A DNA stretch of 17,325 nt, taken from contig JAAFHS010000007.1 of assembly GCA_013298485.1 (NCBI GenBank), positions 1-17,325 on the forward strand. The letters are read 5' to 3'. Positions 12,903 through 17,325 of this stretch are shown here, one piece after another. Numbering within the stretch: the first letter of the stretch is position 1; each line of letters opens with the position of its first letter. The notes beneath the pieces are model-generated. The model saw nothing but the letters and a program-made list of their open reading frames with translations. It was not told the origin of the DNA and made no database searches. The translations under genes and the position numbers were made by a program. Source of the stretch: Rhodobacterales bacterium. Its GTDB lineage: Bacteria; Pseudomonadota; Alphaproteobacteria; Rhodobacterales; Rhodobacteraceae.

Positions 12903-14408
12903 ATGCGCCTGCCCGTGTTCCTTTCCCTTTGCCTCGCCCTGCCCGCAGGAGCACAAGGTTTGGATGACCGCCATCTGCCGGTCGTGCCGCGCACGGACGC
13001 AGAGGCTGCACGGATCGCAAGCGTGCTGGCGGCACCGACGGATTTCAGCGCCCCCCAGCCGTTTGAGGAAATGTCGGGGGGGGCAGCGACAGTGCGGGCC
13101 ACGGGCACGGCGGATGCGTTTTCATTTTTTTCGGGCAACATGCGTTTTGACGGCGAGTTCGACTTCAATCTGGGCAACGCGCTGTTTCGCAAGACCTGGA
13201 TCGCAGCCCCGGCCTCGACCCTTGCATCCGACGGCCTGGGGCCGCTTTATAACGCGCGGGCCTGTCAGGACTGCCATCTGAAGGACGGGCGCGGGCATGT
13301 GCCGGAACCGGGCGAACGCGGCGTGTCAATGTTTCTGCGCATCGCCCAGCCGGGCGGCACAGCGCCCGAGGGGATCGAAGACTATCTGGCGACGCAGGCC
13401 GACCCGGTTTACGGCAAGCAGTTGCAGGATTTCGCGAGCCCCGGGCAGGTCGCGGAAGGGCAGATGACGATCAGCTATGCAGAGATGCCCGTGACGCTGG
13501 CGGATGGCAGCATTGTCCGTTTGCGCGCGCCGACCTATGGGATTGCCGATCCCGCCTATGGCCCGCTGTACCCCAACCTCATGCTGTCACCGCGTGTCGC
13601 CCCACAGATGATCGGGCTGGGGCTGCTGGAGGCGATCCCGGCGGCGGATATCCTCGCGCGCGAAGACCCCGATGATGCAGATGGCGACGGCATTTCGGGG
13701 CGCTCGAATATCGTGATGAGTGCGGAGTTCGGCGCACCCATGCTGGGCCGGTTCGGCCTGAAGGCGGGGGCACCCACGATCCGCGAACAATCGGCGGGCG
13801 CGTTTTCGGGCGATATGGGGCTGTCATCGGGTATCCATCCGGACCCTTGGGGCGAATGCACGGCGGCGCAAGACGATTGCCGGACCGCACCTCATGGGCA
13901 GGAACCGGGCATCCGGGACGGGCTGGAGGTGGACAACGAATCCTTCGATCTGATCACGTTCTATGCGCGCAATCTGGGCGTGCCCGCGCGGCGGGGCGTT
14001 GATGATCCGCAGGTGCTGCGCGGCAAGGAAATCTTCTACAGCGCACAATGCGCAGCCTGCCATGTGCCGAACCAGGTGACCAACCGGCTGGACGGGCAGG
14101 ATGAACAAAGCTTTCAGCTGATCTGGCCCTATACCGACATGTTGCTGCATGACATGGGCGCGGGGCTGGCTGACGGGATGCCCGAGGGGCGCGCCACAGG
14201 CACCGAATGGCGCACGCCGCCCTTGTGGGGGATCGGGTTGACAGAGCAGGTCAGCGGCCATACCGAATTTCTGCACGACGGGCGCGCGCGGTCGCTGCTG
14301 GAGGCGATCCTGTGGCACGGGGGCGAGGCGCAGGCCGCGCGCGATGCCGTGGTGGCCTTGCCCAAACCCGACCGCGACGCCCTGATCGCCTTTCTGGAGA
14401 GTCTGTGA
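12903..14408 (+). CDS. Di-heme c-type oxidoreductase (DUF1111/DiHOR family)
   Basis: A 501-aa exported protein (signal MRLPVFLSLCLALPAGAQG). It has two CXXCH heme-c attachment sites: CQDCH at 121-125 and CAACH at 383-387. The acidic loop DPDDADGDGISGR (255-267) could bind calcium, and the C-terminal HDGRARSLLEAILWHGGEA is characteristic of the family once called thiol oxidoreductase. The protein needs cytochrome c maturation and should act in the periplasm, handing electrons to or from a substrate that could be iron. It begins 79 bp after the first imelysin gene, with AGGA 12 nt before the ATG, and its TGA overlaps the next ATG (TGATG). Co-occurrence with imelysins suggests a redox role in iron acquisition; this is inferred from context. 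Confidence 0.92.
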   Translation: MRLPVFLSLCLALPAGAQGLDDRHLPVVPRTDAEAARIASVLAAPTDFSAPQPFEEMSGGAATVRATGTADAFSFFSGNMRFDGEFDFNLGNALFRKTWIAAPASTLASDGLGPLYNARACQDCHLKDGRGHVPEPGERGVSMFLRIAQPGGTAPEGIEDYLATQADPVYGKQLQDFASPGQVAEGQMTISYAEMPVTLADGSIVRLRAPTYGIADPAYGPLYPNLMLSPRVAPQMIGLGLLEAIPAADILAREDPDDADGDGISGRSNIVMSAEFGAPMLGRFGLKAGAPTIREQSAGAFSGDMGLSSGIHPDPWGECTAAQDDCRTAPHGQEPGIRDGLEVDNESFDLITFYARNLGVPARRGVDDPQVLRGKEIFYSAQCAACHVPNQVTNRLDGQDEQSFQLIWPYTDMLLHDMGAGLADGMPEGRATGTEWRTPPLWGIGLTEQVSGHTEFLHDGRARSLLEAILWHGGEAQAARDAVVALPKPDRDALIAFLESL

Positions 14409-15382
14409 TGCGTGCCATGATCCTTGCCGGACTGCTGCTTGCCACGCCTGCCCTGGCCGATGTGCCGACGGCGGTCACAGACCATATCCTGCCCGGTTAT
14501 GCCAATTTCACCGAAACTGCGGCGGGCCTTGCGATGATGGCCGAAACCACCTGCGCGCCCGATCAGCTGCGGCCTGCCTGGAACGCGGCCTTTGATGCCT
14601 GGCTCGGGATTGCCCATATCCGCCTGGGCCCGGTGGAGGATGAGGGGCGGGCGCTGGCCATTGCCTTCTGGCCCGACCCCAAGGGCATGGGCGCGAAACA
14701 GCAGGCGGCAATGATTGCGGGGATGGATCCGATGGGGCTGGACCCGGTGGCGTTCCGGCAGGCATCGGTTGCCGTGCGCGGCCTGATGGCGATGGAGCGG
14801 CTGCTTTACCCCGAGGCCCCGCTGACAGGCGACTACCCCTGCGCGCTGATGGCCACGACCGCCGCCGATCTTGCCCAGACCGCCCGTGATGTGCAGGCGG
14901 GGTGGGAGGGCGGCTTTGCCGATGCGGTGCTGACGGCGGGTGCGGACGGAAATACGCGCTTTCTGTCCGAGGTTGAGGCGCGGCAGGCGCTGTTCACGCA
15001 GCTGATCACCGGCATCGAGTTTGTGAAGGAAAGCCGCATCGCCCGCCCCCTTGGCACCTTTGATGCGCCGCGCCCGGACCGGGCCGAGGCCAAGGCCTCG
15101 GGTCGTGCGGGGCGCAATATCGTGCTGTCGCTGACGGCACTGCGTGATTATGCGGCGGCACTTGACCCGGACGCGGTGACGACACTTGCCGCCTTTGACC
15201 GGGCGATTGCGAGTGCCGCCGCCCTGCCCGATCCGACGCTGGCGGGGATCACCGATCCCGCGGCCTGGCTGAAGCTGGAGATACTGGGCCAGCAGGTGCA
15301 GGCCGCACAGGATGCCGCCGTGACCGAAATCGGCGATGCGCTGGGCGTGGGCGTGGGTTTCAACGCAGCGGATGGTGACTGA
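14408..15382 (+). CDS. Second, divergent imelysin-like protein
   Basis: A 324-aa exported protein with signal MRAMILAGLLLATPALA. The start at 14408 is set by the TGATG overlap with the di-heme gene and by the signal peptide; an in-frame extension upstream lies inside that gene. Imelysin-like features are AAFDAWLGIAHIRLGPVEDEG (60-80) and a long helical C-terminus. The GxHxxE motif of the first imelysin is not intact: the equivalent helix appears to read RGLMAMERLLYPE (124-136), without the His. It may therefore be a structural partner with altered metal binding. Two imelysins flanking a di-heme oxidoreductase suggests a periplasmic complex. Its TGA overlaps the ATG of the DUF1513 gene (TGATG), so production of the three proteins is coupled. 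Confidence 0.87.
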   Translation: MRAMILAGLLLATPALADVPTAVTDHILPGYANFTETAAGLAMMAETTCAPDQLRPAWNAAFDAWLGIAHIRLGPVEDEGRALAIAFWPDPKGMGAKQQAAMIAGMDPMGLDPVAFRQASVAVRGLMAMERLLYPEAPLTGDYPCALMATTAADLAQTARDVQAGWEGGFADAVLTAGADGNTRFLSEVEARQALFTQLITGIEFVKESRIARPLGTFDAPRPDRAEAKASGRAGRNIVLSLTALRDYAAALDPDAVTTLAAFDRAIASAAALPDPTLAGITDPAAWLKLEILGQQVQAAQDAAVTEIGDALGVGVGFNAADGD

Positions 15383-16443
15383 TGGCCAGCAGACGCGCCT
15401 TCCTTGCCGGGCTTGCTGCCGCCACCCTGCCCCGCATGAGCTGGGCCGAGGCGGGCAATCCGTCCTACCTCGCCGCAGCACAGCTCGCCGACGGCACCTT
15501 CGCCTTGCACGGCCTGTCGGCGGCGGGGCACAGCCTGTTCGACCTGCCCCTGCCCGCGCGCGGCCATGCGGCGGCGGCGCATCCGACACAGGCCCTGGCC
15601 GTGGCCTTTGCCCGCCGCCCCGGCACTTTCGCGCTGGTGCTGGATGCGGTGACCGGGTCCGTGGCACACCGGCTGGCCCCGCCCGGGAACCGCCATTTCA
15701 ACGGGCATGGTGCGTTCAGCGCGGATGGCACGCGCCTTTACACCGCGGAACAGCGCGCCGATGACAGTGCAGGCATCATGGGGATATGGGAGACGGCGGG
15801 CTTTACCCGAACCGGCGAGGTGCTGACACATGGCATCGGGCCACATGACCTGAAACGCCTGCCGGATGGCAGTCTGATCGTGGCCAATGGCGGCATCGCG
15901 ACCGACCCCACGGACCGCACGAAGCTGAACCTTGACACGATGCGCGCCTCGCTCGCGCGGCTGGACGGGGATGGCACGTTGCTGTCGCTGGCCGAGATGC
16001 CGCAGGAGTATGTCCAGAATTCGATCCGGCACCTGACGCTGATCCCGGGCGGAGTGGCCATGGCGCTGCAATGGGAGGGCGATCCGGCCGAGGCGGTGCC
16101 GCTGCTGGCCCTGTGGCAGGAGGATCAGATCACGCTCTGCCCCGCACCACTGGCCGAGGCCGCGCGGATGCAGGGCTATGCGGGGTCGATCGCGGCCACG
16201 GCAGGCCAGATTGCGATCACCTCGTCGCATGGCGGAGTGATCCAGATTTACGGCATCGACGGCGCATTCCAGCAGACGCTGACACGCATCGACGCATCGG
16301 GAATTGCCGCACAGGGCGACGGGTTTCTGGTCACCGATGGCACGGGGGCCCTGACGCGGATCACAGCGGCAGGCATCACTGCGGTGGAGACGATGCCGCT
16401 GGCCTGGGACAACCATCTGGTGGCGCTGGACGGGGCGGTCTGA
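15382..16443 (+). CDS. DUF1513 family protein with Tat signal
   Basis: A 353-aa protein. The N-terminus MASRRAFLAGLAAATLPRMSWA is a twin-arginine signal (SRRAFLAG), so it is probably exported folded through the Tat system. The body has repeated blade-like segments such as GNRHFNGHGAFSADGTRLY, GIGPHDLKRLPDGSLIVANG, and IRHLTLIPGGVAMALQWEG, consistent with a beta-propeller and with DUF1513. Family function is unknown, but it is found beside imelysin and di-heme genes. It starts on the preceding stop (TGATG) and is the last gene of the operon; a strong hairpin follows 2 bp after its stop. It may be the folded periplasmic partner of the imelysin/di-heme proteins, which is inference. Confidence 0.88.
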   Translation: MASRRAFLAGLAAATLPRMSWAEAGNPSYLAAAQLADGTFALHGLSAAGHSLFDLPLPARGHAAAAHPTQALAVAFARRPGTFALVLDAVTGSVAHRLAPPGNRHFNGHGAFSADGTRLYTAEQRADDSAGIMGIWETAGFTRTGEVLTHGIGPHDLKRLPDGSLIVANGGIATDPTDRTKLNLDTMRASLARLDGDGTLLSLAEMPQEYVQNSIRHLTLIPGGVAMALQWEGDPAEAVPLLALWQEDQITLCPAPLAEAARMQGYAGSIAATAGQIAITSSHGGVIQIYGIDGAFQQTLTRIDASGIAAQGDGFLVTDGTGALTRITAAGITAVETMPLAWDNHLVALDGAV

Positions 16444-16445
16444 CA

Positions 16446-16467
16446 AAAATTGACGGCTGTCAATTTT
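16446..16467 (+). terminator. Hairpin terminator after the iron operon
   Basis: Arms AAAATTGAC (16446-16454) and GTCAATTTT (16459-16467) pair perfectly over 9 bp around loop GGCT, with the 3' arm ending in four T and more T-rich sequence after it. It starts 2 bp beyond the DUF1513 stop. Being symmetric, it could stop transcription from both convergent genes. An operator reading of the dyad is less likely at this position. Confidence 0.72.
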
Positions 16468-16502
16468 CAACTTTATTCAATGAAATCAACGAAATTCTGA
16501 AG

Positions 16503-16511
16503 TTATCCACA
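16503..16511 (+). promoter_or_regulatory. Perfect DnaA-box 9-mer
   Basis: TTATCCACA matches the consensus DnaA box exactly, in a short AT-rich spacer between convergent genes. Only one copy is seen, so it is not an origin by itself. Chance occurrence or a DnaA-titrating site are both possible. Confidence 0.35.
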
Positions 16512-16657
16512 GGGGTTTTAAGACTTTCTTCATACACTTCCGTCGGACCGCGGAGCCATCCGTCATGGATGCCGTCAGCGTCAGTGGGCCGGACACGGGC
16601 GAGGTGGCGCGAGGGAGGTCTGAGACCCCGAGGCTGACGAGCTGCGCTGTCTTCCGG

Positions 16658-17325
16658 TCAGTCGGCCCATTCCCACGGGCGCGTGTGCTGGCCCAGCAGT
16701 TCGGCCACCTTGCCTTCGTCGACGGCACCGTTGCGCGCGATGCGGGCGACAAGGCCGCGCTTTTTATCCTCCACCACCGCAGCAACCTTGGCGGAGATGC
16801 CCGCAGCGGCGAGTTCCGCATCGTAAATGCGCGTCGTCGCCATGCGGCGCAGATCGGGCTTGAACACCTTGCCAACGGCGGTTTTCGGCAGTTCGGGCAT
16901 GATCTCGATATATTTCGGGATCGCCGCGCGTTCGCTGATGGCCCCTTTGGCGAATTCCATGAGGTCAGCCACAGTTGCGGCAGAGCCTTTGACGAGTTCG
17001 ACATAGGCCGCAGGCACCTCGCCTGCATGCGCATCGGGCTGGCCGATGGCCCCGACAAAGCCGACGGCGGGATGGCCCATCAGCGCCTCTTCGATCATGG
17101 CGGGGTCGATGTTGTGGCCGCCCCGGATGATGAGATCCTTGGCGCGGCCCGTGATGTAGAGATACCCGTCGGCATCGATGCGGCCAAGATCACCGGTGCG
17201 AAGCCATTTTTCGCGGGCGTAAAGATCGCGGTTCTTGTCCGCCTCGGTGTAGGTGGCCCCGGCAAAGACGCCGGGGTTCGACACGCAGATTTCGCCCACC
17301 TCATCCACGCCGCAATCCTGAAATG
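16658..17325 (-). CDS. Acyl-CoA synthetase (AMP-binding), C-terminal part
   Basis: The frame is open to the window edge, giving 222 C-terminal residues of an ANL-superfamily enzyme that activates a carboxylic acid to its acyl-CoA via an acyl-AMP. Motifs in order are VGEICVSNPGVFAGA, LRTGDLGRIDADGYLYITGR (ribose-binding Asp and hinge), AKDLIIRGGHNIDPAMIEEAL, and the catalytic-Lys region LPKTAVGKVFKPDLR. The tail after that Lys is longer than usual, roughly 70 residues, as in the approximately 630-aa acyl-CoA synthetases I associate with alphaproteobacteria. It converges on the iron operon, with a spacer of 214 bp containing a hairpin and a DnaA box. Acid substrate not predictable. Confidence 0.93.
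   Translation of the reverse strand, partial: FQDCGVDEVGEICVSNPGVFAGATYTEADKNRDLYAREKWLRTGDLGRIDADGYLYITGRAKDLIIRGGHNIDPAMIEEALMGHPAVGFVGAIGQPDAHAGEVPAAYVELVKGSAATVADLMEFAKGAISERAAIPKYIEIMPELPKTAVGKVFKPDLRRMATTRIYDAELAAAGISAKVAAVVEDKKRGLVARIARNGAVDEGKVAELLGQHTRPWEWAD

Noticed and set aside
13076..13083. Eight-G run in the di-heme oxidoreductase gene as a phase-variation site
   Set aside because: Shorter run in a GC-rich gene where Gly-Gly codons commonly give such tracts; no reason to expect switching.
14129..15667. 512-codon open frame antisense to the di-heme and second imelysin genes
   Set aside because: Arg/Pro/Gly-rich translation with no motif, lying opposite well-supported genes; typical of antisense frames in GC-rich DNA.
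15148..16470. 440-codon open frame antisense to the DUF1513 gene
   Set aside because: Low-complexity basic translation without domains, fully opposite a recognised gene.
16617..16627. GGTCT-G-AGACC palindrome as terminator of the acyl-CoA synthetase gene
   Set aside because: Arms of 5 bp with a one-base centre cannot form a proper hairpin and no T tract follows.
1..17325. CRISPR arrays, tRNA/rRNA genes, insertion sequences
   Set aside because: No regularly spaced repeats, no clover-leaf or rRNA-like stretches and no transposase or integrase coding frames were seen.

Overview
The window looks like chromosome of a GC-rich alphaproteobacterium, most likely a member of the Rhodobacteraceae. This rests on base composition, gene families and very tight ATGA/TGATG gene junctions; no rRNA is present to confirm it. 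It opens inside the 3' end of pyrG and closes inside an acyl-CoA synthetase gene read from the minus strand.

Region 1 (1-2092): the end of pyrG is followed by one strikingly AT-rich gene (606-1967). It encodes a membrane protein with a glycosyltransferase-51 (peptidoglycan polymerase) domain behind an unusual multi-helix N-terminal half. Its composition and codon use differ sharply from everything else here, so it looks horizontally acquired. No integrase or transposase lies beside it.

Region 2 (2093-11138): a nine-gene minus-strand operon runs from a periplasmic solute-binding protein (starting at 10508) through an ABC ATPase, a permease, a CodA-like amidohydrolase, a GlcD-like FAD oxidoreductase, two tandem flavodoxin-fold NAD(P)H:quinone oxidoreductase-like proteins and a creatininase-family hydrolase, to a PLP-dependent threonine/serine dehydratase-like enzyme. 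Most junctions overlap or lie within 15 bp. A RidA-like gene diverges from the head of the operon. Together this reads as uptake and stepwise breakdown of a nitrogen-containing, probably cyclic, small molecule: import, hydrolytic deamination, flavin redox step(s), amide or ring hydrolysis, PLP-dependent elimination, and imine/enamine clean-up. I cannot name a described pathway with this gene set.

Region 3 (11139-16443): a plus-strand iron/heme-type operon. A promoter-like site with an overlapping dyad precedes a 36-codon ORF that overlaps hemP by ATGA. Then come an imelysin-family lipoprotein-like or periplasmic protein, a di-heme c-type oxidoreductase, a second, divergent imelysin-like protein and a Tat-exported DUF1513 protein. 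The last three genes are joined by TGATG overlaps. A hairpin follows, then a perfect DnaA-box 9-mer in a small AT-rich convergent spacer.

Region 4 (16658-17325): the C-terminal part of an acyl-CoA synthetase.

The best candidates for something undescribed are the chimeric GT51 membrane protein and the region 2 catabolic cluster.
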